Counted from the first letter of the stretch, positions 21,425 through 32,556 are shown. The stretch is 64,000 bases of DNA from Oegoconia quadripuncta (GCA_949316235.1 OX438744.1:35150778-35214777); one strand, 5' to 3'. The notes: generated by a model not told the origin, from the letters alone. A program made the numbers and translations.

Positions 21425-22338
21425 ATGCCTGATAACGCAAACCGTGTTACCGACGCCGCTGCGGCTACTGGAGAGGTCGTCATGAAAGCGAGAGAGGCAC
21501 GCTTACCTCTTTTCAACCCCGCGGATCCTGAACTTTGGTTCGCTATGGCAGATAGTGAGTTCATCGCCGCTAAAATTAACGATGAAGTAGAAAAGCGCAA
21601 CTATGTGACTCGCGCGATGACTCCGCTGCAAGTAAGTGAAATGAGAGATCTTCTTCTTCGACCTATTCCCGCGGAGAACGCCTACACTACATTTAAAGCC
21701 GAGACGCTGAAGAGATTTGGTGAGTCGCAGTCAGTCAAACTCAGAAGGTTGCTTGAAAGTGAGGAAATGGGTGATCGTAAACCATCGCAATTCCTACGAG
21801 ACCTGCGGCGCTTAGCGGATTCAGCAATAAGCGACGACACACTGAGAACTATATAGTCGCCCCAGCCATATGGCTGGGGCGACTGCCACAATCAATGCAG
21901 GCCTCAGTAATAATCCAGCACGGCGCATCGTTAGACCACGCTGCCGAGATTGCCGACCTTATTGCGGAGAATACATCGCTCCGTTCACATACGCATTCTT
22001 CCATGGCAACTGTAAGTAGTCAACTTTCAACTTCTGCTATACATACACCTGACGAAGAGTTAACAACGAGAGAATTGTTGCGTGAGATGAAGTCGATTTT
22101 AAGTGAAATGAGCGCAATGCATCGCAAAGCGAGTAATGCGAGGCAACAAGAGGATAGATCTCGTTCGCATGGTAGACATAGGTCGCGCTCACGCTCGAAA
22201 TCTACAGGGCGCTCATCTTCAAGAGACATTTCCCAGTGCTGGTATCACCGCTGTTTCGCAAACAAAGCAACCAAATGTGTTTCGCCGTGTTCTTACAATA
22301 ATAGTAAGCATCAGGGAAACGAAGCAGGGAGTCATTAG
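21425..22338 (+). pseudogene. gag: gag, interrupted by a 17-nt insertion
   Basis: The first frame, 21425-21856 (143 codons from ATG 21425), is the capsid-like part: it contains FNPADPELWFAMADSEF and FLRDLRRLADSAISDD. It stops at TAG 21854-21856, which lies inside a palindromic insertion. Gag reading continues in another frame to 22338 and includes HAAEIADLIAENT, a basic RSRSHGRHRSRSRSK tract and the CHCC motif C-W-Y-H-...-C-...-C (22237-22290), the nucleic-acid-binding signature of the CsRn1 clade. The two frames are offset exactly as a 17-nt insertion predicts. Stop TAG at 22336-22338; the protease frame follows at -1, which may be the normal Gag-Pol frameshift arrangement. Confidence 0.88.
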
Positions 22339-22631
22339 TGGCGAATGGCAGCAAATCCCACAACAATACGTCACGCCGAATCTTCGTCACGGATTTACCG
22401 ACCAAGATAAAATTTTTAATAGACACAGGAGCCGACGTTAGTGTTTACCCACGCAACTTAATTCATGAGACGCGACAAAAGTCTAGTTATGAACTAGTTG
22501 CTGCAAATAACTCGCCAATAGCCACTTACGGTTCCATTGCGCTTACTTTAAATCTTGGACTGCGTCGTGACTTTTCTTGGATTTTCATCGTGGCCGACGG
22601 TCAAGACCAATCATTGGTATGGATTTTCTAG
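22338..22631 (+). pseudogene. pol: pol N-terminus: aspartic protease segment
   Basis: The frame contains KIKFLIDTGADVSVYP, with the retropepsin active-site D-T-G-A at 22422-22433, followed by the flap-region equivalent and IFIVADG. It is in the -1 frame relative to gag. It runs into a stop at 22629-22631 because the reading moves to the RT frame at about 22600-22612, a one-nucleotide-type break inside the end of the protease. In an intact relative protease and RT would be one frame. The listed start is GTG, just the first open codon, not a true initiation site. Confidence 0.85.
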
Positions 22632-25522
22632 CACACTATAATCTACTCGTGGATGCATATAAACAACGACTCTTAGATGGGATTACTCAACTAACCGCCA
22701 AAGGGCAGGTAGCTGAGTGCGAACCAACTGCAATAAAGACAATAGGCAGTACGCCGCCTTATCACACCCTTTTGTTAAATTATCCTGAGATAACACGCCC
22801 GGACGGCATAGTGAAGAAAAGTAAACACAATACTAGGCATTACATAGTAGTAACACCTGGTCCACCCGTTGCTCAAAGGCCGAGGCGCCTGGCGCCAGAC
22901 CGACTCATTGCAGCGAAGAAGGAATTTGATGCAATGCTTAAATTAGGCATATGTCGACCGTCGCAAAGCCCGTGGGCTTCCCCATTGCACATGGTACCCA
23001 AAAAGGGAGATGAATGGAGGCCATGTGGTGATTACCGCGCGCTTAATGCTAGGACAGAGCCCGACCAATATCCTGTACGACATATTCAGGACTTTGCGCA
23101 AACGCTAAGTGGGAAAACTATCTTCTCAACCTTGGACTTGGTGCGGGCTTTCAATCAGATTCCAGTCGCAGCTGAGGATATTCCGAAGACGGCGATCACA
23201 ACACCCTTCGGTTTGTTCGAATTTAATTTCATGACATTCGGATTACGCAACGCCGCACAAACTTTTCAGCGTTTTATGGACGAAGTGCTACGTGGTCTAG
23301 AATTTTGTTATTGTTACATTGACGATATATTAGTTACAAGTGCTAGTGAATCTGAACATTTAAAACATTTAGAAATAGTTTTTAAGAGACTCAGTGAATA
23401 TGGTGTTGTAATAAATCCTACAAAATGTGTGTTTGGTAAGCCTGAGGTCGAATTTCTCGGCTACCTGGTGTCCGCAGAAGGTACACGCCCCCTTCCCTGT
23501 AAAGTCGAAGCGATACGTGCGTACCCTCTCCCCGATACGGCGAAGAAGCTGCGGCAATTCCTTGGTATGTTAAACTTTTACAGACGGTTCATACCTAACG
23601 CTGCAGCTCATCAAGCTAGTCTTAACAACCTATTGCAGGGCAATGTTAAAGGTAAAACGCCCATTCAATGGACGGCATGCACAATTAAAGACTTTGACAC
23701 ATCCAAAGAGAGTCTGGCACAGGCAGCTCTACTCGCGCACCCGCACAGCGGCGCCGAGTTAGCTATCTTTTCAGACGCATCAAATTGTACAATAGGTGCA
23801 GCCTTGCAACAAAGGGTCAATGGTGAGTGGCAACCGATTGCCTTCTTCTCTAAGAAACTTACAGACGCTGAACAAAACTACTCTGCGTATGATCGCGAAC
23901 TTCATGCTATCTACGCTGCAGTAAAATATTTCAGACATTATGTAGAGGGGCGAAAGTTTACCATATACACCGACCATAAACCTATTGTGTATGCATTTAA
24001 CAAAAAAGATAAGCAATGCACACCCCGACAGTTCCGGTACCTAGATCTAATAGGACAGTTCACCACTGATATTAGACATATTCAGGGTACCGAAAACGTA
24101 ACAGCTGATCTTTTGTCTCGAATCGAGACAATAGACGGCGCTATTAACTGGGCGGCATTGGCTACTTCACAGAAGGCTGACGAAAAGCTTAAGTCGCTTA
24201 TCGACAATAACAATACCTCTCTACAGTTGAAACTGGTTACCCTCCCGCATTTAAATGAACCAATATACTGTGACGTGTCAACTCAATCTGTTCGACCGTA
24301 TATTACGGAACCATTTAGAAAGGTTGCGTTTAATGTGGTTCATCAACATGCGCATCCTGGAGCTAATGCAACCACTAAACAGGTATCAAAGAGGTTCGTT
24401 TGGCCATCTATGAAGACTGACTGTAAATTATGGACTAAGACGTGCATGGATTGTCAACGTTCCAAAGTAACACGCCACGTGGTAACACAACCCGGTTCTT
24501 TTGCTCCTCCTTCATCAAGGTTTGAACATATACATTTGGACATCGTGGTCATGCCTATTTCGGAAGGCTACAGGTACTGTTTAACCTGTGTCGATCGATT
24601 TACACGCTGGCCGGAAGCAATACCTATTGAGAACCAGGAAGCTGAAACCGTTGCACGTGCATTTTTCACATGTTGGATAGCACGCTTTGGAACGCCGCTA
24701 AGGGTGACAACTGACCAAGGCAGGCAATTTGAATCGCATCTGTTCAAACATCTCAATAGTTTGACAGGTACGAAACATTTTAGGACTACAGCCTACCACC
24801 CTGCCGCTAATGGAATGGTTGAAAGATTTCACCGGCAACTTAAAAGTGCCATTAAGTGCCACAACAACATTCGCTGGACCAGAAGTCTCCCAACTGTATT
24901 AATGGGAATCCGAGCAGCTTGGAAACAAGACCTCCAAGCTACAGCGGCAGAAATGGTCTACGGCGAAAATATTAGGTTACCGGGAGAATTCTTAGTACCT
25001 AAAAGTAATGACTCGCGCCTCGAAGCCGCTCCTGATTTCATCAAAGAGCTTAGGCAACAGTTTCAAAGCTTGCAACCAACTTCTGGTACGAATCATGGTG
25101 ATAAGCAAACCTTTATATTTAAAGATCTAGCTACCACTACCCATGTTTTCGTCCGGAACGATGCTACGAAGCGACCGCTCCAGCATCCTTATGAGGGTCC
25201 CTATAGAATAATCTCTAGGAGCGAGAAAAACTTTATCTTAGATATCCGTGGACGTAATGTCACCGTATCTATAGATAGGTTAAAGCCAGCTTACGTTTTG
25301 GTAGAAAATGACTTTGAGTACCAAATACCCTTAGACGATGACAACGATAAGACCTACGTGTATCCACAAACTACACCAGGAAATATATCTATTCATACTC
25401 CTATGGAACCGCCAGCACAGCGCCAAGCAAATCTAGCACTGCCTAATAACTCCGATGGCAACAGAACTAGATCTGGTAGATGCGTACGCTTTCCCTCGTA
25501 CTATCAAGCTGGATTTTCGTGA
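22577..25522 (+). CDS. pol: pol: reverse transcriptase, RNase H, integrase
   Basis: An open frame of 981 codons without a stop; the nominal start at 22577 is TTG and simply marks where the frame opens after the protease break. Domains in order by residue: end of protease ([13 protein letters not shown], about 12-25); RT palm and fingers (about 95-340) with [26 protein letters not shown] and the catalytic Y-I-D-D at 247-250; RNase H with D400 (FSDAS), E441 (YDREL) and D466 (YTDHKP); integrase zinc finger H-x-H...C-x2-C around 590-630; integrase core D655 (HLDIV), D713 (TDQGRQF) and E749 (GMVERFH), a D-35-E spacing; GPY/F module [11 protein letters not shown] near 875. All catalytic residues are present. 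It ends 24 nt before the 3' LTR. Confidence 0.93.
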   Translation: MDFHRGRRSRPIIGMDFLAHYNLLVDAYKQRLLDGITQLTAKGQVAECEPTAIKTIGSTPPYHTLLLNYPEITRPDGIVKKSKHNTRHYIVVTPGPPVAQRPRRLAPDRLIAAKKEFDAMLKLGICRPSQSPWASPLHMVPKKGDEWRPCGDYRALNARTEPDQYPVRHIQDFAQTLSGKTIFSTLDLVRAFNQIPVAAEDIPKTAITTPFGLFEFNFMTFGLRNAAQTFQRFMDEVLRGLEFCYCYIDDILVTSASESEHLKHLEIVFKRLSEYGVVINPTKCVFGKPEVEFLGYLVSAEGTRPLPCKVEAIRAYPLPDTAKKLRQFLGMLNFYRRFIPNAAAHQASLNNLLQGNVKGKTPIQWTACTIKDFDTSKESLAQAALLAHPHSGAELAIFSDASNCTIGAALQQRVNGEWQPIAFFSKKLTDAEQNYSAYDRELHAIYAAVKYFRHYVEGRKFTIYTDHKPIVYAFNKKDKQCTPRQFRYLDLIGQFTTDIRHIQGTENVTADLLSRIETIDGAINWAALATSQKADEKLKSLIDNNNTSLQLKLVTLPHLNEPIYCDVSTQSVRPYITEPFRKVAFNVVHQHAHPGANATTKQVSKRFVWPSMKTDCKLWTKTCMDCQRSKVTRHVVTQPGSFAPPSSRFEHIHLDIVVMPISEGYRYCLTCVDRFTRWPEAIPIENQEAETVARAFFTCWIARFGTPLRVTTDQGRQFESHLFKHLNSLTGTKHFRTTAYHPAANGMVERFHRQLKSAIKCHNNIRWTRSLPTVLMGIRAAWKQDLQATAAEMVYGENIRLPGEFLVPKSNDSRLEAAPDFIKELRQQFQSLQPTSGTNHGDKQTFIFKDLATTTHVFVRNDATKRPLQHPYEGPYRIISRSEKNFILDIRGRNVTVSIDRLKPAYVLVENDFEYQIPLDDDNDKTYVYPQTTPGNISIHTPMEPPAQRQANLALPNNSDGNRTRSGRCVRFPSYYQAGFS

Positions 25523-25533
25523 TCGAAATCACT

Positions 25534-25543
25534 GGTAGGGGGG
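25534..25543 (+). other. polypurine tract
   Basis: GGTAGGGGGG lies three bases before the 3' LTR and is the expected primer for plus-strand synthesis. Confidence 0.75.
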
Positions 25544-25546
25544 TGC

Positions 25547-26125
25547 TGTGGTGACTGCGTCACACAATATTGTATAATTGATAAGTGTTATATATAGTAT
25601 AAGAAACTAGTTATAGGATTAAGTGCTTAGATATAACGTAGTATATTGTAATTTACTTTATCTAGTACATAGCATACCTACTTTAATTAGTTTAAGGGAA
25701 TTCTTTTCCTACACTATTAATTTTTATGATTTCATTGGGGAGACACCAAATGTTTGTGTAATATTAATTTTATGATTTTATTGGGGAGGCACCAAATGTT
25801 TGTATAATGGCTGATTTTGCGACAACCATTTTTGTGTGCCGACAAGTTTGTCTTTATGGTTATTATCCTTCCGGAGCCCAGCTTTGTCGGGCGAGACTAT
25901 TCTCACGCCTTCAGCGTGGGCAATCCCAGATGGTAGAGTTTGGTGTTTTTGAGAAAGCATTCTCCTCTACACAGTAACTCTACGATAGCCGCCGGTACAA
26001 CACGTTTTCCTTTTCCGTCTGAGCTTAGCTCCGGAAGCAATATCATCTTAGTGTTAACTTTATGGAGTCAGATGTAATAGCATCATAATAAATATAATTA
26101 CGCACACATCACCAACCACCCCACA
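25547..26125 (+). repeat. 3' LTR
   Basis: 579 bp; by eye it matches the 5' LTR at every position compared, including the internal 46-bp tandem duplication. It is followed by CTGG, the target duplication. Confidence 0.95.
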
Positions 26126-27099
26126 CTGGTATTTGCGAGAAGGTTCTTACCCATGTTTAATATAAATCGGCTCAGCCGTTTCGAAGATATTTAATTTTAA
26201 AAACAGCGTCTTTGTATATATACAAACTACTTAGATACTTACTTATTACTTAGGTACTTAGATGATATTATGCTCGGGAATTTTAAAATTTCTAATAGTT
26301 CATTCCAGTTATTAATATTATTACCTAATCTATAAATATTTCATAAACGCCATGTAGTACATTAAAACAATAATACAATGAAGTCCGAGGAAAAAATTTA
26401 TAGGTAGATTAAAAAACGTTTATTTGCAGAGGATTGCTCCGCTAAACACCCAGACTGTGCCCCCAGGGGTACGACGGATAAATTCGAATGTTCCGTTGTG
26501 CCCCTTTAGTGGTTCCGAAGGGAAATTTTTGAGTTACCTGTCGTGCTCCTTATAAGTTATGAACACATTGGAGGGACAACTAACACACCGGATTATTCCA
26601 ACATGCACCTCAATGACAGTATCATCGCTCCTTCGCCATACGAATTTGAAAATACAAGCTTTACTATTGGTCGCATTTGTCAGTTGGCGATACAGTCCGT
26701 TCGTATTGAAGTTAAACAATAAAGTTTCACTTCGTTCACATTTGAAAGAAAGAAAAAAAAACTGATTAAATGGCACCATATGACTAGGACAATAGGAACT
26801 GGTGCCACATTAGATTCCTTAAAATATTGAGGCGACGCTGGTATTCTGTGGGTTTCTGGGAGCACTGGTAGTGTCCACTGTACCTACCAATTGCATTAGC
26901 TTAGCCTAGCGTATTGTGGAAGAGCCCTAATATTCAATTGTGAAAATAGTTCGACATTCCTTTTTCTACTGGCATGTCACCTTCTGCCAAGTCACCTTGC
27001 ATACAAGTTAAGGAAAGTAAACTGAGCTCTCTGTCAGCAAGATAGATAAGCTTATTGATTGATTCATAATACAGATATGAATGATGAATATGAATTTTT
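26126..27099. other. intronic flank of the LTR element
   Basis: 26126-26230 (ATTTGCGAGAAGGTTC, GGCTCAGCCGTTTCGAAG) looks like a decayed Repeat-G, so the LTR element may have landed in a repeat. The rest shows nothing recognised. Confidence 0.4.
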
Positions 27100-27235
27100 A
27101 TGTCGATTAACTAGATACGCGTTTGACCACAATCTCACCTGATGGAAAGTGACGATGTGGTCGAGGATGAAGTATGCGGTCTCAGTAGAATGGCTATTCA
27201 CCCTGCTCTTAAAGATCCCCAAGGTTGTAGGATGT
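27100..27235 (-). repeat. CR1/Jockey-like LINE 3' end
   Basis: GTTTGACCACAATCTCACC and AAGATCCCCAAGGTTG mirror the LINE end at 50525-50815. The minus frame still reads LGIFKSRVN. It abuts SINE-C at 27242. Confidence 0.65.
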
Positions 27236-27241
27236 AATGTT

Positions 27242-27470
27242 CGACGACCGGTTGGTATGATGGACCCTGTCTGTGAAACCAACGGTTGCGGGTTCGAATC
27301 CCGCTAGGTGTAAATGTTTGTGTGATGAATACGAACATTTACTCCCGAGTAATGGATATTTATATAAATATTTATGTATGTTTATCCATTATCTAGTATC
27401 CATAGTACAAGCTTTGCTTAGTTTGGGTGTAGATGATTGGTGTAAGTGTCCGAAATATTAATTTATTTAA
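27242..27470 (+). mobile_element. SINE-C, full length
   Basis: The tRNA-like head GACGACCGGTTGGTATGATG with B box GGGTTCGAATCCCGC is followed by GTTTGTGTGATGAATACG, the ATGGATATTTATATAAAT body and the AAGTGTCCGAAATATT end. Confidence 0.8.
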
Positions 27471-29526
27471 TGTTTGTCAGTTATTCGGGGGTATGTGTGG
27501 TGTGCAACGGGAGCGAAACTGCAAAACGTGGACACTTGGACTTTTCTTTCGAATGAGTTTCCATAAACAGATACGCATTCGAAATTTGAATTGTCCGATA
27601 CCGAATAGAATACGATAACGAACCGTTTAGAACACGGACTCCTACATTATCATCATCATTTATTGTTTTCATTTAGCAATTTGTTTCAATTCGTGGCCCA
27701 TTGGATATTTCAAACATCATTACTTCTATTGTTGGAACACTATCATCGTTAGCGATGACAAAACGCTAAACGTAAAAACAAACACTCGATTTTGTCATAC
27801 TACTAGGGTTGACACTTGCTAGAAAGGCGTTTAAAACATAAGCAAGCATGAATATGAACCGCTGAAATTCGGCCTAATTATTTTTTGTATAGTTACAAAT
27901 TGTAAAAATACTTATCTTTGGGTTTGAGGCGTCAGCCTTGCGTATCGCTAATATGTCTTAATAAGGTGTCTTTTGCCGTATCGTAAAACACTTCTCATCA
28001 AAGAAGCCTTAGATTAAGTTTGTAGTACAAATGTGAAGGTTATGGAGAACCCGGTTAAGTGTACCTCGGGCAGTGAGTATTAATACTTATCATTAGTTAG
28101 TGTCTTTTTGATATAAAAAGACATTATCGAAGGTAATGCATCCTGATAATTTTACTTCAATGTACACACTTTTAGACATACCATAAGTTGAAGAGACAAG
28201 AAGTTGTGTTTGGTTCGATATGTTAAATCCATATTTGAATACCTAAATGAAATGTTTTGATTAAATAAATGACACATCGCGCCAAAACTCTTAATGAAGT
28301 TTAGCTATGGTACCGCCAACCTACTTAACAATACATTTTTATGAGCGTACTTTTTCACGAGCATCCTTTTTTTAAATTCCTAATACTTTTTGATAGAATG
28401 TTAAAATCCAAATAAACATTATTATAGAAAATTCGTATTTTAAGGGAATTTGCCCAAATAAAAGTGGTCGACCCTTCGGTTAGCAGTTAAACAGCAACAA
28501 TACCCTCCTTCCTTGGGCAGTCGGGTAAAAACAATATAATGTCAAAAGCTATCAAAAAGAGAAAAGATTAAAGAAGTATTATTATGTTAGGGAAAACGTA
28601 AGTTCTGATAAAAAATCATTGCTAATCTTTGCTTGAGTCATTGTTATTATTTCTATAATACTATCTATATAAAAATGGAGAATTAATGCCCAAAACTTTT
28701 CCTCATAAATTCCTTAAAAGTATTATTCTTCCAAAATTACGAAAAGATGCTGGCGAACATATCCCTTTTTCTAACGTAGATATGCCGCCGGTCGCGTCTG
28801 CGGAGGATTTCAAAGTTGTCAGCCCTACGCTCATTCGTCTGTTTTGGCCACTGACCCACTTCATACAACAACGCTTGCGACGCACGATGTTTAACTAGTG
28901 GTTAGAGATAAGATTTATCACTAATCTACTATTTAGCGACTAGGCCTCTTCTCAGACCACTCCCTTTGGTACTTTGGTTAAGTTAGTTACTTCATTCTAC
29001 AGTATTTATAATACATCTCTCCAGAAAACCACACATTTTGGGGGCTAATTATGGTCGAATTTGTAAGTCCTTAATTTACTAGCGTCTGCTTTCTATTGCG
29101 TACCAGATCTATCGCTTTTTCTACACCCACGTGTATGGGGTTAGAGTTATTGTAACATGGATGGGACGATTTATTACAGATAACAAGTAACTGACTTATG
29201 AAAGTGGTTATTTATTGTGTTGTGTATTATGGGACCGTACAATTTACCTAAGCATAACCTTTGTATTTTCACATCTTTTAAATAGTGAATTTCATTGATC
29301 CCCAGTAAGTTCTACTCGCTTATCTAAGACGACGGAATTATTATACTCGTACACTCATATATTAAGTATTATTTATTATAAAAAGGCAATATTTTTTTCC
29401 ATTTTCAAGAATTTGTGCGTTCAATCAATCTTGAACAAAACTTTCCTGCATAACAATATTATTGTTTTGGATGGAACTGCATTAGCGTATACTTTCATAA
29501 TCTGCCTAATCGACGACTACCTAATT
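27471..29526. other. intronic stretch without gene
   Basis: Only a short Repeat-D end (CCTTCCTTGGGCAGTCGGG) at 28505-28530 is recognised. The frames at 28686-28898, on both strands, mirror each other and carry no domain. Confidence 0.35.
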
Positions 29527-29763
29527 ACGACGACCGATTGGTGTAGTGGATAGTCACCCTATCAGCGAAACCAACTGTTGCGGGTTCGAATCCCGCAAGG
29601 GGTAAATGTTTGTATGATGAATACGAATATTTGTTCCCGAGTCTTGGATGTTTATATAAATATTTATATATGTTTATCCGTTATTTAGTATCCATTGTAC
29701 AAGCCTTGCTTAGTTTGGGAGTAGATGATTGGTGTAAGTGTCCGAAATATTTATTTATTTAAT
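29527..29763 (+). mobile_element. SINE-C, full length
   Basis: CGATTGGTGTAGTGGATAG (A box) and GCGGGTTCGAATCCCGC (B box), then the family body and the GTCCGAAATATTTATTTA end at 29760. Confidence 0.82.
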
Positions 29764-29989
29764 CCTTTTCTAATTCTACCTTCTGAACATCCAATAGGTA
29801 GGTATGCCTACCTATGTAACCTACCTACCTAAATAATTCCAAAAGGTTTTATTTAAAGTAGATAAAACCCAATCACACTAAGGTACTTACAACATGCAGT
29901 GCACACATTTGAGAAGAGCGATAAGATATGTATCGATGGGCCCATTTTTATCTTTATTACTGATTGTTTATGCGAAGTAGATATAGTTA

Positions 29990-30052
29990 ATGTTGCGCCG
30001 ACGCCGGCACACATAGTTGCAATTGTGTTGTGATAGTGAACGCACGATAAAG
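29990..30052 (+). promoter_or_regulatory. CRMP: possible internal CRMP promoter / 5' UTR
   Basis: A short CpG-bearing patch (GCGCCGACGCCGGCAC) in AT-rich intron DNA directly precedes an ATG that is followed at once by a splice donor. This is the pattern of an alternative first exon, but there is no TATA box or firm initiator, so it is inference. Confidence 0.3.
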
Positions 30053-30055
30053 ATG
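30053..30055 (+). CDS. CRMP: possible first exon coding only the start Met
   Basis: The sequence AAAGATG|GTAAGATT puts a start codon directly against a good GTAAG donor. It is in phase 0, like the two better-supported first exons. Spliced to 40913 it would give a protein starting M-S-S-Q-N-R-L-L, without the isoform-specific leader. A start codon split off alone is known in animal genes. A chance ATG-GTAAG is also quite possible, since this 7-mer type is expected now and then in 30 kb. Confidence 0.35.
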
Positions 30056-30060
30056 GTAAG

Positions 30061-31189
30061 ATTAGTCTTTTAATTTAATTTTTTTTATTAATATCTTAGA
30101 CATTGTGTTCTGGTTTTGCATATAGACTGAAGCTCCTTAGGAGCCCATCTTCAGCAAAACATTGAGCTCCTCGTTCCTTAGAATTCCTCTTAACATAGTT
30201 TTCTTCCTGTAGTTTTCTGCCGTGTACGTTACTTTTATGACTTGACTCGAATACAGGAGCTGTACAAGCATCATCATCATATCAGCCACAGTATTCTAAG
30301 CAAGAAACATATCTACACAGATGAGAACAGAAATAGCTATCACAAGTATCATACCCTACCTAAATAGGACCAAGAAGTCGTTTGTCTGTCTGCACATCCT
30401 TACTATCCAATCATTGCTTTTATATCGTTTTTTATATAGTTTGCTGCATACTAGAACTAACGTAGTTAAAGAAACATTTTGTGAAACGTCTGTCTAAAAC
30501 GAAAAATTAATTTTCCACGTACGTTTGCGTGTTGCGGCATTTGGCCCTTGCGTGTAGGGGTTATTGTCAAGATGTTTACGCATTGCAGAATTTTGTCCGT
30601 TTTCTGGTAATGTTTCAGAATTAGGCCGACAATCTTCGATATCATTCCTTGAGTGGACAGGTGACCATGAAGTGGAGTATTGATATGATACAAATGATAT
30701 TTTTTAATTTCTTTAATTTGTCATGACAGCTGAATCTACTTCTCCCTGAAGAATTTCTATATATCCAGCAGCAGCTAGCTATTCAGGTTGTCTATCAAAG
30801 TGTTGAGGTTCAACTCCGTTCGCGGCCGCCATCGAGCACCTCTATCCCATACGATCATCATTGGTTCGATGAGCTTTTGACACATTTTTCCTTATTCATT
30901 GAGCAAGTTTGATAATATGGGGAGGGTCGATAGTTACTTTAGTGTTGTTTTCTTAATCCGACCTTGAACTTTCATTACATTACTTAATATTTAACTAATC
31001 AGCTATAAACGTTATCTATTTCTTACATAACGTCACTCAGTAATATATATAATAATCGAATACGACCTATAAATAGTATACATAAAAGCTGATATTGCTA
31101 TCGCTCGGGCACAAAGTAGAGTCAAATGTAAATCACAATTTGTTATAGTCATATAAATAAGGTAAGTAACGAACCACTGGTGGCGCAGT
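30061..31189. other. intronic stretch without gene
   Basis: Short frames only. A CGCGGCCGCCATC phrase near 30820 is all that remains of a possible Repeat-D head. Confidence 0.3.
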
Positions 31190-31275
31190 CGAAAGCGATT
31201 GGTGAAGTTAAGCAATGTCAGATGGGTCCCGTTGTTTTCAAAATTGAAAGCTGTCAGGTGAAACCGGGCTACAGG
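31190..31275 (+). repeat. 5S rRNA-like segment in a dispersed repeat
   Basis: GATTGGTGAAGTTAAGCAATGTCAG resembles the animal 5S rRNA internal promoter region (A box and following, GAAGTTAAGC core). Flanks are not 5S. It could be the head of a 5S-derived (SINE3-type) element or a decayed 5S pseudogene; it is not a functional 5S gene. Confidence 0.4.
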
Positions 31276-31451
31276 GGCGGCTTAAATTTTTCATAAATAT
31301 ATAGATACATAAGTTATCGATGGATTTTATAAAAAATAGTAACAGGTATATTCTCCAACGCAATGAAATGAATTAATACCTATATTATATCTAAAGCAAC
31401 CTACCGATTTATTAGAAAACATTTTTATTCTATCACTGACAGGTAAAGCAC

Positions 31452-31904
31452 ACAAAATTTACAAAACCATCATAAGACCTGTCACCATGATGGATCTGAA
31501 TGTTGGGCAATGAAAGAAACTGATGAAAGTAGAATGCATGTGGCAGAGATGAGAATGCTAAGATGGATGTGTGGTGTGACTAGAATGGATAAGATCAGGA
31601 ATGAGTATATCAGAGGAAGTCTAAAAGTGGCGCCAATAACAGAAAATCTGAGGAGTAATAGGTTAGCATGGTTTGGGCACATTATGAGGAGGGATGAAAG
31701 GCACGTTACAAGACGAGTGTTAAGTATGAATGTGGAGGGATACAGAGGTAGAGGAAGACCAAAGAAGGTGTGGGTAGACTGCGTGAGGAATGATATGTGT
31801 GTGAAAGGGGTGAGTACGGAGATGACGGCTGATAGAGGAGAGTGGAAGAGGATGACATGTTGTGCCGACCCCACCTAGAGTGGGATAAGGGCAGGAAAAT
31901 GATG
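31452..31904 (+). pseudogene. RTE-like LINE 3' end with 17-bp target duplication
   Basis: The frame reads IYKTIIRPVT, then after one frameshift MHVAEMRMLRWMCGVTRMDK, YIRGSLKVAPI, WFGHIMRRDERHVTRR, EGYRGRGRPKKVWVDCV, TADRGEW and CCADPT before TAG 31876-31878. The 3' UTR is only about 26 nt and ends in GATG. This is the C-terminus of RTE-type insect LINEs. The same 17 bp (ACTGACAGGTAAAGCAC) lies at 31435-31451 and 31905-31921, so the insertion boundaries are exact and the copy is a 453-bp, 5'-truncated insertion. The long open frame and the perfect duplication suggest it is fairly young. Confidence 0.85.
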
Positions 31905-32084
31905 ACTGACAGGTAAAGCACTGACTGTCATGTCGCCACTAGTCTGACAAAAATGCGCACTGAACCCGTATGTTGGATTATGTCCCATAATCTCCCCAGT
32001 GAAAGGAGGCCCCAATAGTGGGCACGTGTCTGTTGATAATGAAATATAATTACTATTTAAGTATTTAAAAACCAAGATCCCGAC

Positions 32085-32222
32085 AGCATAGTTTGTATTT
32101 TGCGGCCGCCATGTTAGATTTTTTACTCGAGGTATCAAGACGAATCTAACGACACCATGCACTTCGGTCGGCCAAACTGTTTAGGCTATAGGATGCGCCA
32201 AATGAACGGACATACATATACA
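32085..32222 (+). repeat. Repeat-D copy
   Basis: TTTTGCGGCCGCCATGTTAG, TATCAAGACGAATCTAACG, AAACTGTTTAGGCTATAGG and ACATACATATAC. Its tail (CACTCGAAAAACATTACCC ... AAGTCGGGTAAAT) is found at 32580-32622, on the far side of the SINE-A at 32224-32556, so that SINE inserted into this repeat. Confidence 0.65.
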
Positions 32223-32223
32223 T

Positions 32224-32556
32224 TTTTTTAACACGACGGGTTCGCTCTTGACCTCCATCACACCTGATATTAAGTGAAGATGAGGCCGAAGGTGGAAGCG
32301 TATTGACCCGGAAACCCCCGTCATATTTAGGGAACTAGCTATCTTATCTCTGATAACCGGAACACATCAATGCTATTAACACTGCTATTTGGCGGCAGAT
32401 TTAGATAAGATGGTGGTAGCTAGCCAGGCCGACACTTAAAATGCCCTACCACCAACCAAACCGAGTACTAAACAAACATGTAACCAGCTGGGGATTGAAC
32501 CCGCGACCTTCGAATCATAAACCATATGTTGTTTACATTGAGCCACGGAGGTGGTT
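32224..32556 (-). mobile_element. SINE-A, full length, inside Repeat-D
   Basis: The T-run at 32224 and ACACGACGGGTTCG mark the tail; the head ends GAGCCACGGAGGTGG at 32551. It carries the whole family body and splits Repeat-D (32085-32222 / 32578-32622). Confidence 0.82.

Larger units (their letters stand above)
20721..26125 (+). mobile_element. Ty3/gypsy LTR retrotransposon, CsRn1/kabuki type
   Basis: A complete-length element of 5405 bp: 5' LTR, primer site, gag, protease, RT, RNase H, integrase, purine tract and 3' LTR. CTGG just before (20717-20720) and just after (26126-26129) is a 4-bp target duplication. The tRNA-Trp primer site and the C-x2-H-type Gag motif are hallmarks of the CsRn1 clade, which includes Bombyx kabuki; this is my assignment from memory of the clade. 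The LTRs look identical by eye, so insertion was recent, yet gag and the protease/RT junction are frame-broken. There is no env: only 24 nt separate the pol stop from the 3' LTR. It sits in the sense orientation within the CRMP intron. Confidence 0.93.

Noticed and set aside
25523..25546. env gene of the LTR element
   Set aside because: There are only 24 nt between the pol stop and the 3' LTR, so no envelope gene exists and the element is a retrotransposon, not an endogenous errantivirus.
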